Source: GCA-2733415 sp965178635
GTDB lineage: Bacteria; Bacteroidota; Bacteroidia; Flavobacteriales; Flavobacteriaceae
DNA: 19,748 nucleotides
Direction: 5' to 3'
Assembly: GCA_965178635.1 (NCBI GenBank)
Contig: CBCXVT010000025.1
Span: 1 to 19,748, forward strand
Translations under genes and position numbers: made by a program
The notes under the pieces: model-generated
Seen by the model: the letters and a program-made list of their open reading frames with translations, nothing else
Database searches by the model: none
Told to the model about the DNA's origin: nothing
Shown here: positions 7,716 to 14,927 of the stretch, piece after piece
Layout: the number at the start of each line of letters is the position of its first letter
Numbering within the stretch: position 1 is the first letter of the stretch

Positions 7716-8198
7716 TTATTTAATTGGGTTTTCTAAGTAGTATTTAACTTTACTAAGTATACACTTTTCAAATCTTTTTAGATGTTCCTTATTTTCAGCT
7801 CTACTAAAGGAATCATTAATTAATTCCCAGTTTCCAATATCCAAACCTTTATTTATAGATACAAATGCAAATATAGTCTCAGTTTTTGACTCTATTCTTG
7901 TCCAAGTATACAAAATTTGATTTTCGTTTTTATAATAAAAATAAAACTTAAACCAATGTGGATTAGGGTCTCCAACCTTTTCGTCTAACAAACTGTATTT
8001 ACCTTTATTATTAATCGTCACTAATGGTACATTAAATTCTGGGTGCTCATTTTTAAACTTTTTAATTGCAGATTTAACTTCTTCTTCTGAGTAATCAAGT
8101 TCATAGGTTTCTGCAAAAGGATAACTCCCTGAAGAAAGTACACAAGAGGATATTGAAAATAATACTAAAACAAGTAAAAATGATACAACTCTTTTCAT
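7716..8198 (-). CDS. Putative small lipoprotein of unknown function
   Basis: I do not recognise the family. The 160-residue product begins with MKRVVSFLLVLVLFSISSC: two basic residues, a hydrophobic core and a lipobox-like ISSC with Cys19 as the lipidation site, so a membrane-anchored lipoprotein is likely. The rest looks like a small soluble domain: a helix DYSEEEVKSAIKKFKNEHPEF, then aromatic-rich strands (HWFKFYFYYKNEN, ILYTWTRIES, TIFAFVSINKG) and a C-terminal helix containing a lone cysteine (FEKCILSKVKYYLEN). It is monocistronic, convergent with corA, and has a TAAATTTG -7-like box 29 nt upstream. Nothing in the surroundings suggests a role. Confidence 0.75.
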   Translation of the reverse strand: MKRVVSFLLVLVLFSISSCVLSSGSYPFAETYELDYSEEEVKSAIKKFKNEHPEFNVPLVTINNKGKYSLLDEKVGDPNPHWFKFYFYYKNENQILYTWTRIESKTETIFAFVSINKGLDIGNWELINDSFSRAENKEHLKRFEKCILSKVKYYLENPIK

Positions 8199-8226
8199 AA
8201 ATTATATAGTTAACATAAATATAATA

Positions 8227-8234
8227 CAAATTTA
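8227..8234 (-). promoter_or_regulatory. Candidate -7 box for the lipoprotein gene
   Basis: The minus strand reads TAAATTTG, an exact TAnnTTTG match, 28 nt upstream of the lipoprotein ATG at 8198. It lies just below the tRNA-cluster terminator. Confidence 0.45.
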
Positions 8235-8243
8235 GAATTAAGA

Positions 8244-8280
8244 CATAAAAAAAGCCTCAACTATAATTAGTTAAGGCTTT
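8244..8280 (-). terminator. Terminator of the tRNA cluster
   Basis: On the minus strand AAAGCCTTAACTA (8280-8268) pairs with TAGTTGAGGCTTT (8263-8251) around ATTA, followed by more T's to 8247. The single non-Watson-Crick position is a U-G wobble on the minus strand but a C-A mismatch on the plus strand, so the hairpin is built for minus-strand RNA. It starts 2 nt after the tRNA 3' end. Confidence 0.88.
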
Positions 8281-8282
8281 AG

Positions 8283-8366
8283 TACTGAAGGCGGGACTTG
8301 AACCCGCACGCTCCAAGGAGCATTGGATTTTAAGTCCAACGTGTCTACCAATTCCACCACTTCAGC
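8283..8366 (-). tRNA. tRNA-Leu (anticodon UAA), copy 2
   Basis: This 84-nt class II tRNA has acceptor stem GCTGAAG/CTTCAGT with a G1-U72 wobble and discriminator A. Anticodon loop CTTAAAA gives UAA (read as TAA). It has a long variable arm (TGCTCCTTGGAGC) and T-arm GCGGG-TTCAAGT-CCCGC. CCA is not encoded. It is identical to the copy at 8466-8549 and lies below a terminator on the same strand, so it may depend on readthrough or its own promoter. Confidence 0.96.
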
Positions 8367-8435
8367 ATGTGTAGTAAAAACAAATGTTTCCACTTTGGTA
8401 TGTGCTATATATGTAAAATATTCATTAAAAAAAGT

Positions 8436-8459
8436 TCTTCCGATATTACTATCGGAAGA
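8436..8459 (-). terminator. Terminator between the two tRNA-Leu copies
   Basis: On the minus strand TCTTCCGATA pairs with TATCGGAAGA around GTAA and is followed by AC and seven T's (8434-8428). It begins 6 nt past the upstream tRNA-Leu 3' end. Confidence 0.85.
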
Positions 8460-8465
8460 CTTTAG

Positions 8466-8549
8466 TACTGAAGGCGGGACTTGAACCCGCACGCTCCAAG
8501 GAGCATTGGATTTTAAGTCCAACGTGTCTACCAATTCCACCACTTCAGC
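8466..8549 (-). tRNA. tRNA-Leu (anticodon UAA), copy 1
   Basis: The sequence is identical to the tRNA at 8283-8366: UAA anticodon, 84 nt, long variable arm, CCA not encoded. It follows tRNA-Gly by 16 nt and shares its promoter. It reads UUA, the main leucine codon of the neighbouring genes. Confidence 0.97.
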
Positions 8550-8565
8550 ATGGAATATTTTACAG

Positions 8566-8638
8566 AGCGAAAAACGAGATTCGAACTCGCGACCTCCACC
8601 TTGGCAAGGTGGCGCTCTACCAGCTGAGCTATTTTCGC
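8566..8638 (-). tRNA. tRNA-Gly (anticodon GCC)
   Basis: This is a 73-nt cloverleaf: acceptor GCGAAAA/TTTTCGC with discriminator U, D-arm GCTC...GAGC, anticodon stem CCACC/GGTGG with loop TTGCCAA (GCC), and T-arm GCGAG-TTCGAAT-CTCGT with one G-U pair. CCA is not encoded. It is the first gene of the minus-strand tRNA cluster. Confidence 0.97.
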
Positions 8639-8677
8639 ATTATTTTAAAGAACTTAAATACGTTTGTATTGCGGGTG

Positions 8678-8707
8678 CAAATATAACACCTTTTTTAAAA
8701 CACCAAA
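8678..8707 (-). promoter_or_regulatory. Promoter of the tRNA cluster
   Basis: On the minus strand TTTG (8704-8707) is followed after 18 nt by TATATTTG (8678-8685), an exact -33/-7 pair. Transcription would start near 8671, about 33 nt before tRNA-Gly. Confidence 0.8.
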
Positions 8708-8766
8708 GCCTTTTTTAATAAAAAAAACACGCTTTTTTTTAAGCTCCTGAAAACCAATACCCATAA

Positions 8767-8797
8767 AAAAAGCACTGTTTAAAAAACAGTGCTTTTT
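8767..8797 (-). terminator. Terminator of the cyclophilin-FKBP gene
   Basis: AAAAAGCACTGTTT (8767-8780) pairs with AAACAGTGCTTTTT (8784-8797), 14 bp with a 3-nt loop, 18 nt past the stop codon. T-runs lie on both strands, but the plus-strand neighbour carries no gene. Confidence 0.9.
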
Positions 8798-8815
8798 AAT
8801 AGTATATTAAGCTGC

Positions 8816-9748
8816 TTATTTAACTGCCATTAACTCTACATCAAAAATTAAAGTTGCTCCTGGAGGTATTACACCACCAGCGCCTCTTTCACCATATGCC
8901 AAGTTTGAAGGAATCACAAAACGTGCTTTATCTCCTACATTCAATAACGTAATACCTTCATCCCATCCAGAAATCACTTGCCCTACTCCTAACTGAAAGT
9001 CGATTGGTTCTTTTCTTTTGTAAGATGAATCAAATACAGTTCCGTCAGACAATTGTCCTTTGTAGTGTACAGAAACGTTTTTTCCTTTAGCTGCTTTTGC
9101 TCCTGTTCCTTTTTGTAAAATCTGGTAACGTAAGCCGCTATCAGTTTTATCAAATCCAGATGCTAATTTTTCTAATTCAGCTTCTGCATTAGCTTTTTCT
9201 TCAGCCAAACGCTTTTCTCTAGAACCTTCAAAAGTTCTGAAAGCCTCTACTGCTTTAAATGCTTCAGCATCTGCACCAACTGCTAAAATTTCTAATTGTG
9301 TTAATGTATCACCTTGTGCTACTGCATCTACAACATCTTGTCCTTCAACTACGTTTCCAAACACAGTATGCTTACCATCTAACCAAGATGTTTCAACATG
9401 TGTAATATAAAACTGACTTCCGTTAGATCCTGGTCCTGAGTTAGCCATTGCTAATACTCCTGGTCCTGAATGTTTTAAATCTGGATGAAATTCATCATCA
9501 AATTTATATCCTGGATCACCAGTTCCTGTTCCTAATGGACACCCACCTTGAATCATGAAATCTGCAATTACTCTATGAAAGTTTAAACCATCATAGTAAG
9601 GCGTTCCTTGAGGTTTTACGGTGTTTTCTAAATTACCTTGTGCTAAAGCGACAAAGTTACCAACTGTTCCTGGAGTTTTTTGATATTCTAAGTTCACTAA
9701 AATTTCACCTTTTGATGTGTGAAACTTAGCATATAAACCATCTTGCAT
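8816..9748 (-). CDS. Two-domain peptidylprolyl isomerase (cyclophilin fused to FKBP)
   Basis: This is a prolyl cis-trans isomerase carrying both unrelated PPIase folds in one chain (310 residues from the ATG at 9748). Residues about 4-150 are a cyclophilin with FHRVIADFMIQGG (catalytic Arg), ANSGPGSNGSQFYIT and WLDGKHTVFG (ligand Trp). A helical, charged linker (about 165-200, REKRLAEEKANAEAELEKL) follows. Residues about 205-310 are an FKBP domain with VSVHYKGQLSDGTVFDSS, GVGQVISGWDEGI, AYGERGAGGVIPPGATLIFDVEL, so the usual FKBP pocket residues are present. No signal peptide is seen, so it is probably cytosolic. A frame extending to 9778 would begin with TTG inside the apparent -7 box and adds ten residues without family resemblance; I therefore place the start at 9748. 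Confidence 0.92.
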   Translation of the reverse strand: MQDGLYAKFHTSKGEILVNLEYQKTPGTVGNFVALAQGNLENTVKPQGTPYYDGLNFHRVIADFMIQGGCPLGTGTGDPGYKFDDEFHPDLKHSGPGVLAMANSGPGSNGSQFYITHVETSWLDGKHTVFGNVVEGQDVVDAVAQGDTLTQLEILAVGADAEAFKAVEAFRTFEGSREKRLAEEKANAEAELEKLASGFDKTDSGLRYQILQKGTGAKAAKGKNVSVHYKGQLSDGTVFDSSYKRKEPIDFQLGVGQVISGWDEGITLLNVGDKARFVIPSNLAYGERGAGGVIPPGATLIFDVELMAVK

Positions 9749-9775
9749 AATTCTATTATTTAAATTTTGAAGTTG

Positions 9776-9783
9776 CAAAAATA
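9776..9783 (-). promoter_or_regulatory. Candidate -7 box for the cyclophilin-FKBP gene
   Basis: The minus strand reads TATTTTTG, an exact TAnnTTTG match, 27 nt upstream of the ATG at 9748. No -33 TTG is visible; a 7-nt tandem repeat, AGCTATA x2 (9799-9812), occupies that position. Confidence 0.45.
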
Positions 9784-9867
9784 CATATTTTCTTTAAAAG
9801 CTATAAGCTATAAATCAGATTATTAGCTCAAATAAATAAAATAAAAGTATATTAAACTGATTTTTAG

Positions 9868-9875
9868 TAGATTTG
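9868..9875 (+). promoter_or_regulatory. Candidate -7 box for the acetyltransferase-like membrane protein gene
   Basis: TAGATTTG is an exact TAnnTTTG match. It predicts transcription from about 9882, only a few bases before the proposed ATC start at 9890. No good -33 TTG is visible. Confidence 0.45.
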
Positions 9876-9889
9876 CCAAAAATTAGATT

Positions 9890-11032
9890 ATCAATACTTC
9901 TAAAAAAAATACACGACTTGTCTATATAGACGCATTACGTTCTTTTGCCATTTTAATGATGCTGCAAGGGCACTTTATTAGTGCGTTGTTGGCAGAGAAG
10001 TTTAAAGTAAACACCAATACATACTATAACGTTTGGGAATACTTTAGAGGTATTACTGCTCCTACATTTTTTACAATTACCGGGTTCGTTTTTATGTTTT
10101 TACTTCTAAAACAAGAGCAAATTGGCTGGAATAATCCGCGTATAAAAAAAGGTATTGAGCGCGGTATAAAGCTCGTGATTTGGGGGTATTTGTTACGTTT
10201 AAGTATTGGGTTATTTGTTGGTTATACCCATGAATCTTATTTCTATTCTGATGTATTACACATTATTGGTATTTCTCTAATTATATTGTGTGTACTGTAC
10301 GGTACCCTGTACAAATACAGCGAAAAACTATTCAATTACACACTGCTTGGTATTACAATCATAAGTTTTTTGTTTGAGCGTTACTACAATGCCGTAGAAA
10401 TTACATTTTTACCTACATTTATAGCCAACTTTTTTACTAAAGCCTATGGTTCAGTTTTTGCCTTATTTCCATGGTTTGGATATGTGAGTATTGGTGGATT
10501 TTTAGCATCATTATTTATTAAATATAAAGACCGTGCCTATTTCTATGACAGGCTCCCTATAAGTTTAGCTGTTATTGGATTAATGTTATTATTTTTATCA
10601 ACACCTCTACTGCTTACATTTGGTACAGTTACTGGAATAGAATTCTTTTCTGTGTCTGGTGGCTTCAACTATTTGTTTACAAGATTAGGTGATGTGTTTG
10701 TTTTGTTTGCAATTTTCGTTTACTTACGAAAGTTCTTAAATCACTCAGTATTTATTAAAATTGGTTCTGTGACGTTATCAATTTATATCGTACATCATAT
10801 TGTCTTATACGGTAGCTGGGGTCACACTGGGTTAACACGATGGTTCTACCACTCCTTAAACTTTACTGAAGCTATATTTGGGGCTTTAACGTTCATGTTT
10901 GTAGTATGCTTTTTAGTTTTAAACTTTAGAGATATTGTAAATACTACAGTTAGCAAAACTATAAAACTTCCTTTTAAAGTTATACCTAAAGTAAAAACAG
11001 TAGTTGGAAAACTTAACTTTATAAAACGATAA
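9890..11032 (+). CDS. Multi-spanning membrane protein, heparan-alpha-glucosaminide N-acetyltransferase-like (DUF1624); apparent non-AUG start
   Basis: This integral membrane protein resembles the DUF1624/HGSNAT family, which carries an acetyl group across the membrane onto an amino sugar. The family N-terminus, an arginine then YIDALRSFAILMMLQGHF ending in the likely catalytic His, is encoded here but begins before the first ATG (9956). Reading upstream in frame gives NTSKKNTRLVYIDALRSFAI back to a stop at 9884, with no ATG, GTG or TTG. The only candidate starts are ATT 9887, ATC 9890 and ATA 9926. ATC is favoured because it gives a natural N-terminus just below a -7 box. From 9890 the product has 380 residues, about ten hydrophobic segments, RLSIGL and SIYIVHHIVLYG, and a basic tail. 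Using ATG 9956 would remove half of TM1. The penicillin-binding protein gene follows 57 nt on, possibly in one operon. Confidence 0.75.
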   Translation: MNTSKKNTRLVYIDALRSFAILMMLQGHFISALLAEKFKVNTNTYYNVWEYFRGITAPTFFTITGFVFMFLLLKQEQIGWNNPRIKKGIERGIKLVIWGYLLRLSIGLFVGYTHESYFYSDVLHIIGISLIILCVLYGTLYKYSEKLFNYTLLGITIISFLFERYYNAVEITFLPTFIANFFTKAYGSVFALFPWFGYVSIGGFLASLFIKYKDRAYFYDRLPISLAVIGLMLLFLSTPLLLTFGTVTGIEFFSVSGGFNYLFTRLGDVFVLFAIFVYLRKFLNHSVFIKIGSVTLSIYIVHHIVLYGSWGHTGLTRWFYHSLNFTEAIFGALTFMFVVCFLVLNFRDIVNTTVSKTIKLPFKVIPKVKTVVGKLNFIKR

Positions 11033-11089
11033 GTTTTACAGTGCTTAAATACGATTTCATATCTATTCGCGTTTAAAAAATAAAACTTA

Positions 11090-13339
11090 ATGTTAAAAAG
11101 GATTTTTTCAATCTTTGTATGGTTAACTATATTAACCACCCTATTTATATTACTATTCATTACCGCAGTTAATTATGGTGTTTTCGGACACATCTATACT
11201 GATGATGAGTTGAAAGAGTTTAGTAATGAAACTGCATCTGTTGTATTATCTGATGATCAAACTGTAATCGGAAAGTTTTTTAACGAGAATAGAACAAATG
11301 CAACTTATAAAGATTTCCCTGAACACCTTATCAATGCACTAATTGCAACAGAAGATGCACGCTATTTTGAACACAGCGGTGTAGACACAAGAAGTTTATT
11401 TAGAGTGTTATTTAAAACTTTTTTACTAAACAACAAACGCTCAGGTGGTGGTAGTACAATCACGCAACAGTTAGCAAAAAACATGTATGGGAGATCTAAT
11501 TTTGGTCCTCTTACAATGCTTGTTAATAAAACAAAAGAAGGGATTCAAGCCTACAGAATTGAAAACACCTTCAATAAAGCAGAAATTCTTACTTTATATC
11601 TTAACACAGTATCATTTGGCGAGAACATTTACGGTATTGAAGCTGCTGCATTACGCTATTTTAATAAAAAGACTAAAGCATTAAATATAGAAGAAAGCGC
11701 TGTTTTAGTTGGTATTTTAAAAGCCAACACCTATTACAATCCTAGGCTCTATCCTAACAATTCATTACGAAGAAGAAACACTGTTTTTCTACAAATGCAC
11801 AAAGAGTCTTACATTAACAAATTGGAGTTAGATTCTCTTAAAAAACTACCATTACAACTCAATTACACCAATTTAAATACTACTAATAAAGCTGGCTATT
11901 TTCTAGCTATGGTAAAAAAAGAAACACGTCAAATTCTCGACAGTATTAATTTGTATTCTAACAAACAATGGGATATAGAAAAAGACGGTTTACAAATAGA
12001 AACTACTTTAGATTATGAATTACAATCGTACAGTTTAGAAGCTTTTTCTAGCCATTTAAACGTCATGCAAAAGCAATTACGGCAACACTATACCAATCCT
12101 AACAGAAAAAAGGAGTTGCAAAAACTAATCAACCAACAATTAAAGAACTCAAATCAATACGAAAACAAGTTAGAACGTAGTAATCAGTTTGTTTTTGATT
12201 GGAAAGGAAACTATATTGATTCTATTAGTGTTTCTGATAGCTTAGCCTTAGAAGCCACATTATTACACGCAGGTATGTTGGCCATACATCCAAATACTGG
12301 AGCCATAAAATCATGGGTTGGAGGTATTAATTATACAACTCATCCGTATGATCAAATTTTCGCACAACGACAATTAGCATCAACGTTTAAACCTTTATTA
12401 TACGCTGCAGCTTTAGAAGAAGGACGCAAACCATGTGATTATTTAGATAATGAACAAGTAACGATTACCGATTTTGATAACTGGAGCCCAAAAAACGCAA
12501 ACAAAACTACTGGTGGAAAATACTCAATGACTGGAGCTTTAATGAACTCCATGAATATCCCAACAGTAAATTTGTTTATGGAAACTGGTTTCAAACCTAT
12601 TGACACTTTATGGCAGCAATTACAATTCAGTTCTAAATTAGAAAATACCCCGTCATTAGCTTTAGGAACTGCCAATGCGAGTATCTACGAAGTTGCTAGA
12701 GCCTATGCTACTTTTGCAAATGGGGGGCATTTAATAAGTCCAAAATGTATCACAAAAATATCTACTTCAGATGGTAAAGTTCTTTATGAAGATAAACACA
12801 TCGAACCCATACAACTACTTGAGGAACGTATACCTAAATTGATAAATGAAATACTACAAAAAACTATCAACAAAGGTACTGGTGCAAGCATAAGAAATAA
12901 ATACAATATTTCCTTACCACTTGCTGGTAAAACTGGAACATCTCAAAATTATGCAGATGCTTGGTTTGTAGGTTATAATCCAAATTTAGTAATGGTGAGC
13001 CGTGTTGGTTGTGCATCTCCAAAAATTCATTTTCATAATGGTACTGGATCTGGTGGACGTTTAGCACTGCCATTAGTTGCTAAAACATTACAACGTATTC
13101 AGAATAATTCTGACCTCAGAATAAAATACAGTGCAAATTTTCCAAATCTCTCCGATAACTTAATTAATGAACTTGACTGTGATGATTTTAAAGAGAAAAC
13201 CAGTTTAGAAAACTTCTTTGACCTTTTTAAAAGTAAAGACAAGAATTTTGAAAAAACACAAGAGAAAACTGAAAAGAAGAAAAACAAATCTTCCGTATTT
13301 AAAAATCTATTTAAACGTAAAGAGAAAAAATCAGAATAG
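11090..13339 (+). CDS. Class A (bifunctional) penicillin-binding protein
   Basis: This bifunctional murein synthase polymerises lipid II (glycosyltransferase) and cross-links peptides (transpeptidase) on the outer face of the inner membrane. Of 749 residues, about 5-30 form the N-terminal membrane anchor. The GT51 domain (about 60-240) shows ATEDARYFEHSGVD (catalytic Glu88), GGGSTITQQLAKN and KAEILTLYLNTVSFG. The transpeptidase domain (about 390-660) has the acylation motif STFK (Ser431, Lys434), SMN (487-489) and KTGT (614-617). The C-terminal 40 residues are lysine-rich and probably disordered. Between the domains lies a basic coiled segment around 330-375. It follows the acetyltransferase-like gene without a visible terminator, which may link the two in envelope building. 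A bidirectional terminator follows at 13380. Confidence 0.93.
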   Translation: MLKRIFSIFVWLTILTTLFILLFITAVNYGVFGHIYTDDELKEFSNETASVVLSDDQTVIGKFFNENRTNATYKDFPEHLINALIATEDARYFEHSGVDTRSLFRVLFKTFLLNNKRSGGGSTITQQLAKNMYGRSNFGPLTMLVNKTKEGIQAYRIENTFNKAEILTLYLNTVSFGENIYGIEAAALRYFNKKTKALNIEESAVLVGILKANTYYNPRLYPNNSLRRRNTVFLQMHKESYINKLELDSLKKLPLQLNYTNLNTTNKAGYFLAMVKKETRQILDSINLYSNKQWDIEKDGLQIETTLDYELQSYSLEAFSSHLNVMQKQLRQHYTNPNRKKELQKLINQQLKNSNQYENKLERSNQFVFDWKGNYIDSISVSDSLALEATLLHAGMLAIHPNTGAIKSWVGGINYTTHPYDQIFAQRQLASTFKPLLYAAALEEGRKPCDYLDNEQVTITDFDNWSPKNANKTTGGKYSMTGALMNSMNIPTVNLFMETGFKPIDTLWQQLQFSSKLENTPSLALGTANASIYEVARAYATFANGGHLISPKCITKISTSDGKVLYEDKHIEPIQLLEERIPKLINEILQKTINKGTGASIRNKYNISLPLAGKTGTSQNYADAWFVGYNPNLVMVSRVGCASPKIHFHNGTGSGGRLALPLVAKTLQRIQNNSDLRIKYSANFPNLSDNLINELDCDDFKEKTSLENFFDLFKSKDKNFEKTQEKTEKKKNKSSVFKNLFKRKEKKSE

Positions 13340-13379
13340 TCTTTTTTTTTGAAATGATTTCACAATAAATACCAAACAT

Positions 13380-13409
13380 AAAAAAAGCGACTAAATAGTC
13401 GCTTTTTTT
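13380..13409. terminator. Bidirectional terminator between pbp and lpdA
   Basis: A-run plus GCGACT (13380-13392) pairs with AGTCGC plus T-run (13397-13409) around a 4-nt loop. It lies 40 nt past the PBP stop and 22 nt past the lpdA stop on the other strand, with U-tracts in both directions. Confidence 0.9.
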
Positions 13410-13431
13410 ATACTTAAACATCATATTGATG

Positions 13432-14829
13432 TTACATATGCAATGCTTTATCATCAACAGCTAAACAAGCCTCTTTAATAGCTTCAGTAAATGTTGGATG
13501 CGCATGTGACATACGAGATACATCTTCTGCAGATGCTCTGTATTCCATTGCTACAACTGCCTCAGCAATCATATCTGCAGCACGAGCACCAACCATATGA
13601 ACTCCTAAAATTTCATCAGTAGTAGCGTCAGCTAATACTTTTACAAATCCATCTAAATCCATAGATGCTCTACTTCTACCTAAAGCTCTCATTGGGAAAG
13701 ACCCTGCTTTATAAGCAACACCAGCCTCTTTTAATTGCTCTTCTGTTTGTCCAACAGCTGCAACTTCTGGCCAAGTGTACACAACCCCTGGTATTAAGTT
13801 ATAATTGATATGTGGTTTTTGTCCAGCTAAAGTTTCAGCAACAAATACACCTTCTTCTTCTGCTTTATGAGCTAACATTGCTCCTTTTACAACATCACCA
13901 ATTGCATAAATATTAGAAATGTTAGTTTGTAAATGAGCATCTGTTTCTACCATTCCACGTTCATCAACTTTTACTCCTGCGTTTTCTAAACCTAATCCAT
14001 CAGTAAATGGGCGACGACCAACAGATACTAAACAATAATCAGTTTTGATTTCTTGTGGTTGTCCTTTTTTATCTTCATAATTAATAACGACCTCATTACC
14101 TACAGTTTCTACATTGGTAACTTTATGAGACGTTAAAAATTTCATTTTTTGTTTCTTAAGTACTTTTTGTAATTCTTTAGATACAGCTTTGTCCATTGTT
14201 GGTACAATTCTGTCCATATATTCAATTACAGTAACTTCAGAACCTAATCTTTTATATACTTGTCCTAACTCTAAACCGATAACTCCACCACCGATAACAA
14301 CTAAATGCTTTGGAATTTCTTTTAATTTTAAAGCTTCAGTAGATGTAATTACACGTTCTTTATCTAACTTTATAAACGGAAAAGATGATGGCTTTGATCC
14401 TGTAGCAATGATTGTGTTTTTTGCTTCAATTTCAATAGTTTTCTCACCTTTTATTGTGATATGAGTTGCATCTTTAAACGAACCTAACCCTTGGTAAACA
14501 TCAATTTTATTTTTATCCATTAAAAAACTGATTCCATCACAAGTCTGCTTTACTACAGCGTCTTTACGTGCAATCATTTTTTCCAGGTTCATTTTAATGT
14601 CTCCAGAAACCTCAATTCCATGTGCTTCAAAATGCTTTAAAGCATCGTCATAATGATGAGAAGAATCCAATAATGCCTTTGAAGGAATACATCCAACATT
14701 TAAGCATGTTCCACCAAGTGTATTGTATTTTTCAATTATTGCAGTTTTCATTCCTAATTGTGCGCAACGGATTGCTGCTACATATCCTCCAGGACCAGAA
14801 CCGATAACGGCTACATCATAAGTACTCAT
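13432..14829 (-). CDS. lpdA: Dihydrolipoyl dehydrogenase (E3)
   Basis: E3 reoxidises dihydrolipoamide on the E2 subunits of 2-oxo acid dehydrogenases and on glycine cleavage H protein, passing electrons via FAD to NAD+. The 465 residues have standard length: FAD-binding GSGPGG (10-15), redox disulfide in GGTCLNVGCIPSK (Cys42, Cys47), NAD-binding VVIGGGVIGLELG (about 175-187), the second FAD motif ISNIYAIGDV and the catalytic His444-Glu449 pair in HAHPTFTEAIKEA. It is not next to E1/E2 genes, so it is probably shared among complexes. An exact -7-like box TACTTTTG lies 30 nt upstream. The short gap to the Lrp regulator gene (98 nt, same strand) leaves open some readthrough from it. Confidence 0.96.
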   Translation of the reverse strand: MSTYDVAVIGSGPGGYVAAIRCAQLGMKTAIIEKYNTLGGTCLNVGCIPSKALLDSSHHYDDALKHFEAHGIEVSGDIKMNLEKMIARKDAVVKQTCDGISFLMDKNKIDVYQGLGSFKDATHITIKGEKTIEIEAKNTIIATGSKPSSFPFIKLDKERVITSTEALKLKEIPKHLVVIGGGVIGLELGQVYKRLGSEVTVIEYMDRIVPTMDKAVSKELQKVLKKQKMKFLTSHKVTNVETVGNEVVINYEDKKGQPQEIKTDYCLVSVGRRPFTDGLGLENAGVKVDERGMVETDAHLQTNISNIYAIGDVVKGAMLAHKAEEEGVFVAETLAGQKPHINYNLIPGVVYTWPEVAAVGQTEEQLKEAGVAYKAGSFPMRALGRSRASMDLDGFVKVLADATTDEILGVHMVGARAADMIAEAVVAMEYRASAEDVSRMSHAHPTFTEAIKEACLAVDDKALHM

Positions 14830-14858
14830 ATATTGTTTTTTTGTTTTTAAAAGATATA

Positions 14859-14866
14859 CAAAAGTA
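14859..14866 (-). promoter_or_regulatory. Candidate -7 box for lpdA
   Basis: The minus strand reads TACTTTTG, an exact TAnnTTTG match, 29 nt upstream of the lpdA ATG at 14829. The nearest TTG is only 13 nt further up, so the -33 element is unclear. Confidence 0.5.
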
Positions 14867-14927
14867 ACCTATTTTTTTACAACAGAACTATGCTAAAAAG
14901 ACTAATTTTTCACTTTAAGTAATCAAT

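Larger units (their letters stand above)
8277..8552. repeat. Direct duplication of a 93-bp tRNA-Leu unit
   Basis: Positions 8277-8369 and 8460-8552 are identical over 93 bp, that is the 84-nt tRNA plus 3 nt on the 5' side and 6 nt on the 3' side. The copies are 183 bp apart. The sequence between them is unrelated apart from the terminator, so identity ends sharply at the tRNA borders. Confidence 0.92.

Noticed and set aside
8271..8543. A minus-strand open frame reading MVELVDTLDLKSNAPWSVRVQVPPSVLK twice
   Set aside because: It is the translation of the two tRNA-Leu genes, a familiar false protein; the RNA genes explain the repeat fully.
8506..8718. Plus-strand open frame across tRNA-Leu and tRNA-Gly
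   Set aside because: It is antisense to two clear tRNAs and has no protein family resemblance.
9749..9778. A ten-residue N-terminal extension of the cyclophilin-FKBP protein from TTG at 9778
   Set aside because: The TTG lies inside a TAnnTTTG -7 box, and the family N-terminus begins at the ATG at 9748.
12439..13287. Minus-strand frames of 60-80 codons opposite the PBP gene
   Set aside because: They overlap the transpeptidase coding sequence, lack promoters and show no recognisable domains.
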